Shown: piece after piece, positions 43,153-51,848 of the stretch | How positions within the stretch are numbered: the stretch's first letter is position 1 | Layout of the letters: each line of letters opens with the position of its first letter | Assembly: GCA_024235095.1 (NCBI GenBank) | Contig: JACKNC010000001.1 | Coordinates: 1,029,501-1,093,500 of the forward strand | Source of the DNA: Gammaproteobacteria bacterium | Lineage (GTDB): Bacteria > Pseudomonadota > Gammaproteobacteria > Competibacterales > Competibacteraceae | Direction: 5' to 3' | Length of the DNA stretch: 64,000 bases | The notes under the pieces: generated by a model | What the model saw: only the letters and a program-made list of their open reading frames with translations | What the model was told of the DNA's origin: nothing | The model's database searches: none | Translations under genes and position numbers: made by a program

Positions 43153-44580
43153 ATGAACACACCGATTCCCCTCTGCATCGACCTTGACGGCACGTTGCTC
43201 AATTCCGACCTACTGCTGGAATCGGCGTTGGTCCAACTCAAGCAAGCTCCGCTGTCCATTTTGCGCTGGCCGCGCTGGCTGGCGCAGGGCAAGGCGACCC
43301 TCAAGGCGCACATTGCCCAACGTGTGGAGATAGATATCGAGACCTTGCCCTACAATGCGGAATTGCTGACCTTTCTTCATGAGCAGAAAGCCGCAGGACG
43401 AATTTTGATCCTAGTCACCGCTTCCCATCGAAAATTCGCCGAACCGATTGCTGCGCACCTCGGACTCTTTGATGAGGTGCTGGCGACCGACGGCGAGCGT
43501 AATCTGGCCGGCGTGCATAAGGCCGAAATCCTGGTGGAACGCTACGGCCAACGCGGTTTTGATTATGCCGGCAACGCCCCCGTCGATCTCGCCATCTGGA
43601 AACAGGCTCGTCGCGCCTTGATGGTCAATGCCAGTCTGCCTTTAATCAAGCAAGCGCAAGCCGTTTGCGAAGTTGAACAGGTTTTCAATACCAGGGAAAA
43701 ATCGTTATGGCGCTGGGTTAGGGCCTTACGGTTTTATCAATGGCTCAAAAACGGCTTGATCTTCGTGCCGCTGGCCGCCGGTCATGTCTGGGATCAGCCG
43801 GATAAACTGCTATTAGCGCTGTTGGCTTTTCTGAGCTTCGGGCTGTGCGCCTCCAGCGTTTACCTGCTCAACGATCTGTTCGACCTCAGCGCCGACCGTC
43901 GCCATTCCCACAAGCGCCAGCGTCCGTTCGCCGCCGGCAAGCTACCGATTGCTCAGGGCATCACCGCTATTCCGTTGCTCCTGGTGGCCGCCTTTGGCCT
44001 GAGCCTGCTGATTCATCCGTGGTTCACGACAGTACTGGCCATCTATTACGTCTTAACCCTCGCCTACTCGCTACGGCTCAAGCAGACGCTGATGCTGGAT
44101 GCTATCGTGCTGGCCGGGCTGTACACCCTGCGGATCATCGCTGGCGCAGCGGCAGTGCAAATCATGCCCTCGTTCTGGTTGCTGGCGTTCTCCATGTTCC
44201 TCTTTCTGAGCCTGGCACTGGTCAAGCGCTATGCTGAATTGCTGACCTTGCGGGAACAAGGCGAGTTAAGCGCGCGGGGGCGAGGTTATCATGTCGATGA
44301 TCTGGGCATCCTGCAAAGCCTGGGCGGCGCAGCCGGTTATCTGGCGGTGCTGGTACTGGCGCTGTATGTCAATACTGAAACCAGTCATGCGCTTTACGGC
44401 CAACCCATGATGATCTGGCTGCTCTGCCCGGCGCTGTTATACTGGATCAGCCGGGTCTGGCTGGTCACGCATCGCGGCGAGATGCGCGACGATCCTATTC
44501 TCTTCGCCGTTACCGATACGCATAGCCGCTATGTGCTGCTGGCCTGCGTACTGATCTTTCTGGGCGCGCTGCCAAAATGA
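43153..44580 (+). CDS. HAD-UbiA fusion: polyprenyl-phosphate phosphoribosyltransferase-like
   Basis: 475 residues. N-terminal HAD phosphatase domain (~1-185): CIDLDGTLLNSD (motif I), ILVTASHRK (motif II), then GFDYAGNAPVDLAIW (motif IV-like). C-terminal UbiA membrane prenyltransferase (~190-475, about eight membrane segments) with NDLFDLSADRRHSHKRQRPFAAG (first Asp-rich motif) and YSLRLKQTLMLDAIVLAGLYTLRIIAG. UbiA proteins of this type transfer phosphoribose from PRPP to polyprenyl phosphate; the HAD part could remove the 5-phosphate. Overlaps the DprE1-like gene by ATGA. Confidence 0.85.
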   Translation: MNTPIPLCIDLDGTLLNSDLLLESALVQLKQAPLSILRWPRWLAQGKATLKAHIAQRVEIDIETLPYNAELLTFLHEQKAAGRILILVTASHRKFAEPIAAHLGLFDEVLATDGERNLAGVHKAEILVERYGQRGFDYAGNAPVDLAIWKQARRALMVNASLPLIKQAQAVCEVEQVFNTREKSLWRWVRALRFYQWLKNGLIFVPLAAGHVWDQPDKLLLALLAFLSFGLCASSVYLLNDLFDLSADRRHSHKRQRPFAAGKLPIAQGITAIPLLLVAAFGLSLLIHPWFTTVLAIYYVLTLAYSLRLKQTLMLDAIVLAGLYTLRIIAGAAAVQIMPSFWLLAFSMFLFLSLALVKRYAELLTLREQGELSARGRGYHVDDLGILQSLGGAAGYLAVLVLALYVNTETSHALYGQPMMIWLLCPALLYWISRVWLVTHRGEMRDDPILFAVTDTHSRYVLLACVLIFLGALPK

Positions 44581-46019
44581 GTCCTGCTGTATTAAACCTG
44601 AATTACGCACCCGGTAGTTGGGGTCGCTTTCCGCCTTCCCAGCCGCGTCAAGTCGTCCCCTGCCGCGACCGGCAATTCCTGGTTCTACCCGAGAAGCCGC
44701 CTTCCTGCCTACCCTTCGGCAATGGCCGTAGTTACGGCGATGTCTGCCTGAACAATGACGGCGCGTTGCTGCTGACGCGCGGGCTGGATCGCTTCATCGC
44801 CTTCGATCCAGCAACCGGCGTATTGCGGGCTGAAGCCGGGGTCTTGTTGTCCGAGATTCTGGCGCTCGTCGTCCCCCAGGGCTGGTTCCTGCCGGTAACT
44901 CCCGGCACCCAGTTTGTGACCCTGGGCGGCGCTATCGCCAACGACGTACACGGTAAAAACCATCATGTCGCCGGCAGTTTCGGCTGCCAGGTGCGCGCTT
45001 TTGAATTGTGGCGCTCCGATGGCAGTCGGCGACTCTGTACGCCGGAAGTAACCATTCCTTTGGCAAAGGAGGGTGAGGGGAGATTTTGGCCCCATCGCCC
45101 GCGCGAAATCCCCCCCAACCCCCCTTTTTCAAAGGAGGGAGGTGAATGCTTACCATCGGAACAGAATCCCGACTGGTTTCAGGCCACCGTGGGCGGATTG
45201 GGACTGACCGGCCTGATCACCTGGGTGGAAATCCGGTTGCAGCGCATCGCCAATCCGTGGATCGTCGCTGAAAATCGCCGCTTCGCTAACCTGGACGAGT
45301 TCCTAGCCATCGATGCCGAATACGAGGCGCGCTATCCCTACATTGTGTCCTGGATCGACTGCGCCGCTACCGGTAAAATTCTGGGTCGAGGGATTTACCT
45401 GGCGGGAATACATGCGCCGCCCGGTCTGCGGAAATCCCCACCGCTGGAGCGCCGCGCTTTGACCATCCCATTCATGCCGCCCTTCTCGCTGGTAAACCGT
45501 CTCAGCGTGGGCGATTTTAACCGGTTCTATTACCATCTGCCCCGTCCGGCGCGTGGACTCACGCCCTATCAACCGTTCTTTTATCCGCTGGATAATCTGT
45601 TGCACTGGAACCGGCTGTATGGACCGCGCGGCTTGTTCCAATACCAGTGCGTTATTCCCCCTGCAAACGCCCGCGACGCGCTGCGGGAAATCCTGGCTCG
45701 CATCGCCGCCAGCAGGCAGGGATCAATGCTGGCCGTACTGAAACGCTTTGGCGAAAGGACGTCGGGCGGATTACTGTCCTTCCCCCGGCCCGGCGTGACC
45801 CTGGCGCTGGACTTTCCCAATCAGGGATCACGCACCCTGGACTTGCTGGGGCGACTCGACGAGGTGACCCGGCAGGCTGACGGGGCGGTTTATCCGGCCA
45901 AGGACGCCCGGATGAGCGGGGACAGTTTTCGCCAGTATTTCCCCCAGTGGCGAAAATTCAGCGAATATGTGGATCCAAGATTTTCATCCAGCTTCTGGCG
46001 AAGAGTCATGGACAGATGA
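44577..46019 (+). CDS. FAD-linked oxidase, DprE1-like (decaprenylphosphoryl-ribose 2'-oxidase type)
   Basis: 480 residues. VAO-type FAD-binding domain: CLPFGNGRSYGDVCLN, LRAEAGVLLSEILALVVPQGWFLPVTPGTQFVTLGGAIANDVHGKNHHVAGSFG, matching DprE1 (PGT..VT.GGAIA.D.HGKNHH.AGSFG). Substrate part: WFQATVGGLGLTGLITWVEIRL and MLAVLKRFGERTSGGLLSFPRPGVTLALDFP. A repeat-derived insert interrupts the protein between the SDGS-type strand and WFQATVGG (about residues 160-190). DprE1 oxidises the ribosyl 2'-OH to a keto group. Second gene of the operon. Confidence 0.88.
   Translation: MSPAVLNLNYAPGSWGRFPPSQPRQVVPCRDRQFLVLPEKPPSCLPFGNGRSYGDVCLNNDGALLLTRGLDRFIAFDPATGVLRAEAGVLLSEILALVVPQGWFLPVTPGTQFVTLGGAIANDVHGKNHHVAGSFGCQVRAFELWRSDGSRRLCTPEVTIPLAKEGEGRFWPHRPREIPPNPPFSKEGGECLPSEQNPDWFQATVGGLGLTGLITWVEIRLQRIANPWIVAENRRFANLDEFLAIDAEYEARYPYIVSWIDCAATGKILGRGIYLAGIHAPPGLRKSPPLERRALTIPFMPPFSLVNRLSVGDFNRFYYHLPRPARGLTPYQPFFYPLDNLLHWNRLYGPRGLFQYQCVIPPANARDALREILARIAASRQGSMLAVLKRFGERTSGGLLSFPRPGVTLALDFPNQGSRTLDLLGRLDEVTRQADGAVYPAKDARMSGDSFRQYFPQWRKFSEYVDPRFSSSFWRRVMDR
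45058..45148 (+). repeat. In-frame repetitive element inside the DprE1-like gene
   Basis: About 90 bp absent from the family: CCTTTGGCAAAGGAGGG at the left and CCCCCTTTTTCAAAGGAGGG at the right are imperfect inverted repeats, and the right part encodes PPNPPFSKEGG, a peptide seen wherever this widespread dispersed repeat is read in this frame. It adds about 30 residues without breaking the frame. Confidence 0.6.
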
Positions 46020-46082
46020 ACGACGCCCTCGCTTCCGGCCTCTATCTCAGGAGGCGAGAGAAACATCCTGCAAGGTAACAAC

Positions 46083-46823
46083 ATGCGCAACATTCTGATT
46101 ATCGGCGCCACTTCAGCCATTGCTGAAGCGACCGCCCGGCGATGGGCGGCGACCGGCGCGCGCTTCTATCTGGTCGGACGCAATATAGAACGGTTGGCAA
46201 CCATCGCCTGCGATCTGGAAATCCGTTCTAGCCAGCCGGTCGTTCAGGAAAGCCTGGACCTGGACCGGATCGACCAGCATTCCGCGCTGTTGGAGCGGGT
46301 CCATCAAGCGCTCGGCAATCTTGATATAGCGCTGATCGCTCATGGCATACTGCCTGATCAATCGGTTTGCCAACAGTCGGCGCCGGCGGCGCTGGCCGCA
46401 ATTCACACTAACGCGCTTAGCGTGATCAGTCTGGCGACGCTGCTGGCCAACGATTTTGAAGCACAGGGACGTGGGACTTTGATCGCCATCGGTTCCGTTG
46501 CCGGCGACCGGGGCCGGCAAAGCAACTATGTCTATGGCGCCGCAAAGGGTATGGTCACTTTGTTCCTGCAAGGACTGCGCAATCGGTTAAGCCGCAAGGG
46601 CGTCCAAGTGATCACCGTCAAACCGGGATTCGTCGACACTCCGATGACCGCTGCTTTCGAGAAAAAGGGATTGCTGTGGGCGCAGCCCGATCAAATCGCC
46701 CAGGGCATCGTCGCCGCCGTCGACCAGGGCCGGAATGAAGTCTACTTGCCCTGGTTCTGGCGCTGGATCATGCTGATCATCATTCATATCCCGGAAAGCA
46801 TATTCAAGCGATTGAAACTCTAA
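46083..46823 (+). CDS. Short-chain dehydrogenase, DprE2-like
   Basis: 246 residues. NILIIGATSAIAEATARRWAATGARFYLVGR is the N-terminal nucleotide-binding motif (GATSAIA replaces GxxxGxG, as in DprE2), then LIAIGSVAGDRGRQSNYVYGAAKG with catalytic Ser, Tyr and Lys, and KPGFVDTPMT. DprE2 reduces the 2'-keto intermediate with NADH to give the arabinosyl donor. A C-terminal hydrophobic helix may anchor it to the membrane. Third gene of the operon, 63 bp after the DprE1-like gene. Confidence 0.85.
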   Translation: MRNILIIGATSAIAEATARRWAATGARFYLVGRNIERLATIACDLEIRSSQPVVQESLDLDRIDQHSALLERVHQALGNLDIALIAHGILPDQSVCQQSAPAALAAIHTNALSVISLATLLANDFEAQGRGTLIAIGSVAGDRGRQSNYVYGAAKGMVTLFLQGLRNRLSRKGVQVITVKPGFVDTPMTAAFEKKGLLWAQPDQIAQGIVAAVDQGRNEVYLPWFWRWIMLIIIHIPESIFKRLKL

Positions 46824-47089
46824 CGACGATTTCCAGCCACGTCCTGCCTACCGCCAATAATCAAGTCAATGGCAATATGCTGGTTTGAGCCAACCGCGGC
46901 GCCAGACCGAGACCGGCGCCGCTGCAGCTAATAACGCGAACCTGAAGGTCAACAAGCGAAGTCATGACTTGTGAGCCACTCCAAGAATAAGGTATCGTTT
47001 CAAGGCGCTGGGTTTACTATTAGACACGCGGTAGTGTCATACTTTACTCATATCACGCCACAACTATAACCATATCCCGGCGAGTCTGC

Positions 47090-47115
47090 GAACTTACGTA
47101 ATGGCCATCGGTCTA
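47090..47115 (+). promoter_or_regulatory. rpoE: Candidate sigma-E promoter of the rpoE operon
   Basis: GAACTT (47090-47095), a 16-base spacer and TCTA (47112-47115) match the sigma-E consensus GGAACTT-N16-TCTGA. It stands ~50 bp before the rpoE ATG (47166), consistent with known autoregulation in relatives. The remaining region 46824-47089 holds nothing I can identify. Confidence 0.5.
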
Positions 47116-47165
47116 CCGTGACGGTCGCATGGAGATTGCCATTGAGTCGAAAGGGGTCTGCCCGG

Positions 47166-47741
47166 ATGGGCGAAGGGCATCTGGATCGAGAACTGGTCCA
47201 AAGGGTACAGAAAGGCGACAAAAGCGCGTTCGATCTGCTGGTGCGCAAGTACCAGTACAAGATTATCAAGTTGATCTCCCGCTATGTGCATGATCCGAGC
47301 GAAGCTTTGGATGTATCCCAGGAAGCCTTCCTCAAGGCGTATCGCGCCTTGCCCGGCTTTCGTGGAGACAGCGCGTTCTATACATGGCTCTATCGAATTG
47401 CTATCAATACGGCCAAAAACTATCTGGTCGCGCAAGGTCGGCGTCCGCCGGGTTCCGATATCGACGCCCAGGAGGCTGAACAATATGAAGGCCAGTCCTT
47501 GCTCAAAGAGTACGAGACTCCCGAAAGACTCCTGCTCAAGGATGAAATCGAGGCGACCGTGTTCAGAGCAATTGAAGACTTGCCGGAAGATTTGCGCACC
47601 GCAATCACGCTCCGGGAGCTTGAAGGCATGAGTTACGAAGAAATCGCCCAAACTATGGGGTGTCCAATCGGTACGGTGCGTTCCCGGATTTTCCGGGCCC
47701 GGGAATCGATTGACGCCAAACTGCGTCCACTACTGAGCTAG
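47166..47741 (+). CDS. rpoE: RNA polymerase sigma-E factor
   Basis: 191 residues from ATG 47166 (MGEGHLDRELVQRVQKGDKSAFDLL), exactly the E. coli length; upstream in-frame starts are not conserved. Region 2: YVHDPSEALDVSQEAFLKAYRALPGFRGDSAFYTWLYRIAINTAKN. Region 4: AIEDLPEDLRTAITLRELEGMSYEEIAQTMGCPIGTVRSRIFRARESID. Governs the response to outer-membrane protein misfolding. First of rpoE-rseA-rseB-rseC. Confidence 0.97.
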   Translation: MGEGHLDRELVQRVQKGDKSAFDLLVRKYQYKIIKLISRYVHDPSEALDVSQEAFLKAYRALPGFRGDSAFYTWLYRIAINTAKNYLVAQGRRPPGSDIDAQEAEQYEGQSLLKEYETPERLLLKDEIEATVFRAIEDLPEDLRTAITLRELEGMSYEEIAQTMGCPIGTVRSRIFRARESIDAKLRPLLS

Positions 47742-47756
47742 TTTCGGGATAGAGTC

Positions 47757-48368
47757 ATGGCTGATAAAACGGCTGAAGAAATCTTAGCGCCAACCATCCC
47801 CCCCGTTGATATCGTCGCCAGTCAGCTTTCAGCAATGGTTGATGATGAGTTGGCAAATGCGGAGATCCCCCTGGCATTGCGCCGGTTAAGTCGGGATGAT
47901 GATTGGCAGGGGCGATGGGAGCGCTATCATTTAATCAGCGATGCCTTGCAGAGCCATATCCCCGCGGCGCTGGATACCCGTTTCAGCGATCGCATCCACC
48001 AGGTTGTAGCGAATGAACCTTTGTCGCGCGTCACTACCCGACCACTACCGTCCTGGTACAAACCGGTGACCGGTTTCGCGCTCGCCGCTTCGGTGGTTCT
48101 GGTGGCCCTGTTCGGACTGAAATTAAACCAGAGCGACGCCACCTTCGCGCCCACGGCCTCACTGGCCGCTGATATTTCCTCTTCTCCCACTATGATCTCT
48201 CCGCCGCTCCAGACCGTATCGCTGACCCCGTCGGCTGGCGACGCCAACGAACCGGTTGAAGCCCGGTTGAACAGCTATCTGGTAAACCATAATAGCTATG
48301 CCTCCAGGAACAGCGTGAATGGCATGCTGCCCTATGTGCGCATGGTCGGCTATCAAGCTTCCCGCTGA
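47757..48368 (+). CDS. rseA: Anti-sigma-E factor RseA
   Basis: 203 residues. N-terminal cytoplasmic sigma-binding domain: VASQLSAMVDDELANAEIPLALRRLSRDDDWQGRWERYHLISDALQ. One membrane segment at ~104-122 (VTGFALAASVVLVALFGLKL). A long periplasmic part follows, target of DegS-type cleavage and RseB binding. Position right behind rpoE. Confidence 0.9.
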   Translation: MADKTAEEILAPTIPPVDIVASQLSAMVDDELANAEIPLALRRLSRDDDWQGRWERYHLISDALQSHIPAALDTRFSDRIHQVVANEPLSRVTTRPLPSWYKPVTGFALAASVVLVALFGLKLNQSDATFAPTASLAADISSSPTMISPPLQTVSLTPSAGDANEPVEARLNSYLVNHNSYASRNSVNGMLPYVRMVGYQASR

Positions 48369-48380
48369 CGCTCCTCGCGA

Positions 48381-49403
48381 ATGAAGCGAAAATTGTTGAC
48401 TTGCGCCGCGTTGGCGCTTGCCGCCGGTTCTCTGTCTCCCATCGGGTGGACCGACTCTTCCCCACGGGCGCTCAAAGAAGCGCGACAATGGTTGGAGCGA
48501 ATGATTGAAGCCACGCAAACACTGAATTACGAAGGCACTTTCATCTACATTCAGGGTCCCCATGTGGAATCCATGCGGATTATTCACGGCAGTGGTCCTA
48601 ACGGTGAGCGGCAACGATTGTTTTCTCTGAACGGTCCGCCCCGTGAAGTTGTGGTGGCGAATAATCATGTCGTTTGCCTGTTGCCACGCCAACAGGCCAC
48701 TTTCCCAGGCAGTGATTATCAGCGCTCTCCGTTCCCTCTATCGATTCCTCGCGAACTGGGGCGGCTGGAAAGTCACTATGCTTTCGAGATGCTCGGTGAG
48801 GATCGCATCGCCGGTCTGGACACACAGGTGATCGCCATCAAACCTCGGGATGCCTGGCGGTTTGGCTATCGATTATGGCTGGATGAAGGTAATGGCCTGT
48901 TACTGCGTTCGGCGCTGTTGAGCGAGCAGGGTCAGCCGATGGAGCAGCTGATGTTCACCGACTTACAGGTCAAGCCGCATATCGATGAATCCGCCTTTCA
49001 ATCCCCTGCCGCGCCGCCAGAGGCCGCATTGATTTCAGGGGAGCCAGGCAATCCAGAACCATCGTCTCCAGCCGGCGAACCGGTCGCAGAGTCCGCCTGG
49101 CGGGTTGGCCCATTGCCCGAGGGGTTTGCCAAGGTGTTGCACAACCGCTTCACGGAAGCGTCCGGGGGACATCCGACCGAACATCTGGTGTTCGCTGATG
49201 GTCTCGCTACGATCTCGGTGTTTCTGGAAAAGCTGGATCATCAACCTCCCCTGTTACAAGGGCAATCGCGGCTCGGCTCGATGAATGCTTTCGGTACGGT
49301 GATCGCAGGGCACCAAGTGCTCGTGGTGGGCGAAGTGCCCGCCGCCACTGTGCAACGCATTGCGACTTCGATTGAATATACTCCGGAGGCGGCCAAACCA
49401 TGA
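48381..49403 (+). CDS. rseB: Sigma-E regulatory protein RseB/MucB
   Basis: 340 residues with an N-terminal signal peptide (LLTCAALALAAGSLSPIGW). MucB/RseB N-terminal domain: ARQWLERMIEATQTLNYEGTFIYIQGPHVESMRIIH, C-terminal domain: WRVGPLPEGFAKVLHNRF, EHLVFADGLATISVFLEKL. Periplasmic; binds RseA and senses mislocalised lipopolysaccharide or lipoproteins. Overlaps rseC by ATGA. Confidence 0.93.
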   Translation: MKRKLLTCAALALAAGSLSPIGWTDSSPRALKEARQWLERMIEATQTLNYEGTFIYIQGPHVESMRIIHGSGPNGERQRLFSLNGPPREVVVANNHVVCLLPRQQATFPGSDYQRSPFPLSIPRELGRLESHYAFEMLGEDRIAGLDTQVIAIKPRDAWRFGYRLWLDEGNGLLLRSALLSEQGQPMEQLMFTDLQVKPHIDESAFQSPAAPPEAALISGEPGNPEPSSPAGEPVAESAWRVGPLPEGFAKVLHNRFTEASGGHPTEHLVFADGLATISVFLEKLDHQPPLLQGQSRLGSMNAFGTVIAGHQVLVVGEVPAATVQRIATSIEYTPEAAKP

Positions 49404-49873
49404 TTGAGGAGCGCGCCAGGGTGGCGGAGGCTGGCAATGGCTACGCCTGGGTGGAAATTGAGCGGCGGTCGGCCTGTGGCAGTTGCCAGGCGAGCAGCGG
49501 CTGTGGCACAGCGACGCTGTCGAAGGTGTGGAGCGGTCGCCAGGTGCGAACGCGAGCGATTTCCGATTTGCCGCTGTGTCCGGGCGACGAAGTCATCGTC
49601 GGACTGGCGGAGGGCGTCCTGTTGCGCGGGGCGCTATTGGCTTACCTCTTGCCCCTAGCATTGATGTTGGCCGGGGCGCTGCTGGGCGAAGCCGCGTTCG
49701 CTAGCGCCGGCGAGGAACCGGTTATTCTGCTAGGCGCATTAGGGCTAGGACTGGGTTTTCTGGCGGTGCGCATTGCAGCACGGCGCTGGCGGGACGATGT
49801 CCGGTTTCAGCCTGTTGTGTTGCGGCGAGCGGAGGCCGCGCCTGTGCCCATCAATGTGCTTTCCATGTCCTGA
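49400..49873 (+). CDS. rseC: RseC/MucC family protein
   Basis: 157 residues. N-terminal Cys motif CGSCQASSGCGTATL (four Cys, as in RseC) and two membrane segments (LLAYLLPLALMLAGALLG and VILLGALGLGLGFLAVRIAA). RseC is linked to reduction of SoxR and to the sigma-E system. Its start is inside the rseB stop. Confidence 0.92.
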   Translation: MIEERARVAEAGNGYAWVEIERRSACGSCQASSGCGTATLSKVWSGRQVRTRAISDLPLCPGDEVIVGLAEGVLLRGALLAYLLPLALMLAGALLGEAAFASAGEEPVILLGALGLGLGFLAVRIAARRWRDDVRFQPVVLRRAEAAPVPINVLSMS

Positions 49874-49910
49874 TGTCGCTATAATTTCATTTCCCTTTGT
49901 ACTTGCTGCG

Positions 49911-50047
49911 ATGGCCAATCCAAAACAACAAGGATTGAAACTGGATCACATTCACAATTTCTCGATCATCGCACACATTTCCAAGAGAACAAGGATTGAA
50001 ACTGGATCACATTCGCAACTTCTCAATCATCGCCCATATCGACCATG
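49911..50047 (+). repeat. lepA: 61-bp tandem duplication at the start of lepA
   Basis: AACAAGGATTGAAACTGG occurs at 49927 and 49988, and about 57 of the following bases are repeated with a few differences (CAC/CGC, AATTTCTCG/AACTTCTCA, GCACAC/GCCCAT). The first copy follows ATG 49911 (MANPKQQGLKLDHIHNFSIIAHI), the second leads into lepA. The 61-bp shift is not a multiple of three, so the first ATG is out of frame with lepA. Confidence 0.85.
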
Positions 50048-51801
50048 GCAAATCCACGCTGGCTGACCGATTCATTCAGATGTGCGGTGGTTTGAGCCAG
50101 CGGGAAATGGCTGATCAAGTGCTCGATTCGATGGAACTGGAGCGCGAGCGCGGCATTACGATCAAAGCGCAGAGCGTCTCGTTACGCTATCCAGCCCGCG
50201 ATGGCTATACCTACCAACTCAATATCATCGACACGCCGGGGCATGTGGACTTTTCCTATGAGGTCTCCCGTTCACTAGCGGCTTGCGAAGGCGCGCTGCT
50301 GGTAGTAGACGCTGCCCAGGGCGTCGAAGCGCAAAGCGTTGCCAATTGCTATACCGCTATTGAACAGGGACTGGAAGTACTGCCCGTGCTCAACAAGATC
50401 GACCTGCCCTCGGCGGATCCGGGACGGGTGGCGCACGAAATCGGTGACATCATTGGCCTGGACGCCAGCCACGCCCTACAGGTCAGCGCCAAATCCGGTC
50501 TGGGCGTCGAAGATTTACTGGAGGCGATTGTCGCCCACATTCCAGCGCCCAGGGGCCAAGCGGACGGATCGCTCAAGGCGCTGATCATCGACTCCTGGTT
50601 CGATAACTTCGTCGGCGTGATTTCGCTGGTGCGCGTGGTGAATGGGCGCATCGTTCCTAAACAGAAGATTCAGGTCATGTCTACCGGCCGGACCTTTCAG
50701 GTGGAAGGGGTCGGTATCTTCACCCCCAAGCGCACCGATCAGCCCGTATTAAATGCGGGCGAGGTAGGCTATGTGATCGCCGGGATCAAAGACATCGACG
50801 GAGCGCCGGTCGGAGATACGCTCACCGGCGCTGATCAGCCGGCGAGCGAACCATTACCCGGTTTCCAGAAAGTGCAGCCCCGAGTCTTCGCCGGGTTGTT
50901 TCCCGTTGATTCGGATGATTTTGGCAATCTACGCGAGGCGTTACAGAAACTGCGGTTGAACGACGCCTCGCTATTTTTCGAGCCGGAAACTTCACAGGCC
51001 ATGGGCTTTGGATTTCGTTGCGGCTTTCTGGGTCTGCTGCACATGGAAATCGTCCAGGAGCGTTTGGAGCGCGAGTACAACCTCGATCTGGTCACAACTG
51101 CGCCGACGGTGATTTATGAAGCACTGACTACCAAAGATGAAATCCTGAAGATCGATAATCCCGCCAAATTGCCGCCGACCAATGAAATCGCCGAGGTGCG
51201 TGAACCGATTATCGTGGCTCATATCCTGACGCCGCAAGATTATCTGGGCGCTATCATCACCCTGTGTATCGAGAAGCGTGGCGTCCAGCGTGCTTTGCAT
51301 TACGCGGGGGGTCAAGTGCAATTGAGCTTCGAGTTGCCCATGAGTGAAGTGGTGATGGATTTCTTCGATCGGTTGAAGTCAGTAAGCCGGGGGTTCGCGT
51401 CCTTTGAATACAGCTTTGAACGCTTCCAGGCCGCGCCGCTGGTCAAGCTGGATGTGTTGATCAACGGCGAAAAAGTAGACGCGCTGTCGGCAATTGTTCA
51501 CCGCGATCAGGCGCAACGTCAGGGCCATGCGCTGGCGGTTAGACTCAAGAAATTGATCCCGCAACAAATGTTTGAAGTAGCGATTCAGGCGGCTATCGGC
51601 AATCAGATTATTGCTCGCACGACGGTTAAAGCATTGCGTAAAAACGTCCTAGCCAAATGCTACGGCGGCGACGTAACGCGCAAGCGCAAGTTGCTCGAAA
51701 AACAGAAGGCGGGTAAAAAGCGCATGAAGCAGGTGGGCAAAGTGGAAATCCCGCAAGATGCTTTTCTGGCGGTATTGCAGGTGGACAGGAATAATTCCTG
51801 A
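49996..51801 (+). CDS. lepA: Elongation factor 4 (LepA)
   Basis: 601 residues reckoned from TTG 49996 (MKLDHIRNFSIIAHIDHGKSTLADRF), E. coli LepA being 599. G1 AHIDHGKS, switch I REMADQVLDSMELERERGITIKAQ, G3 DTPGHVDF, G4 NKIDLP, and the LepA-specific C-terminal domain (KAGKKRMKQVGKVEIPQDAFLAVL). A ribosome back-translocase/stalling GTPase. The 61-bp duplication leaves a TTG (behind AAGGA) as the likely start; the ATG at 49911 is out of frame. Confidence 0.95.
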   Translation: MKLDHIRNFSIIAHIDHGKSTLADRFIQMCGGLSQREMADQVLDSMELERERGITIKAQSVSLRYPARDGYTYQLNIIDTPGHVDFSYEVSRSLAACEGALLVVDAAQGVEAQSVANCYTAIEQGLEVLPVLNKIDLPSADPGRVAHEIGDIIGLDASHALQVSAKSGLGVEDLLEAIVAHIPAPRGQADGSLKALIIDSWFDNFVGVISLVRVVNGRIVPKQKIQVMSTGRTFQVEGVGIFTPKRTDQPVLNAGEVGYVIAGIKDIDGAPVGDTLTGADQPASEPLPGFQKVQPRVFAGLFPVDSDDFGNLREALQKLRLNDASLFFEPETSQAMGFGFRCGFLGLLHMEIVQERLEREYNLDLVTTAPTVIYEALTTKDEILKIDNPAKLPPTNEIAEVREPIIVAHILTPQDYLGAIITLCIEKRGVQRALHYAGGQVQLSFELPMSEVVMDFFDRLKSVSRGFASFEYSFERFQAAPLVKLDVLINGEKVDALSAIVHRDQAQRQGHALAVRLKKLIPQQMFEVAIQAAIGNQIIARTTVKALRKNVLAKCYGGDVTRKRKLLEKQKAGKKRMKQVGKVEIPQDAFLAVLQVDRNNS

Positions 51802-51848
51802 TCCCAACCGCTGATCACTCTTACTTAATCGACTGGATCGTTATACGC

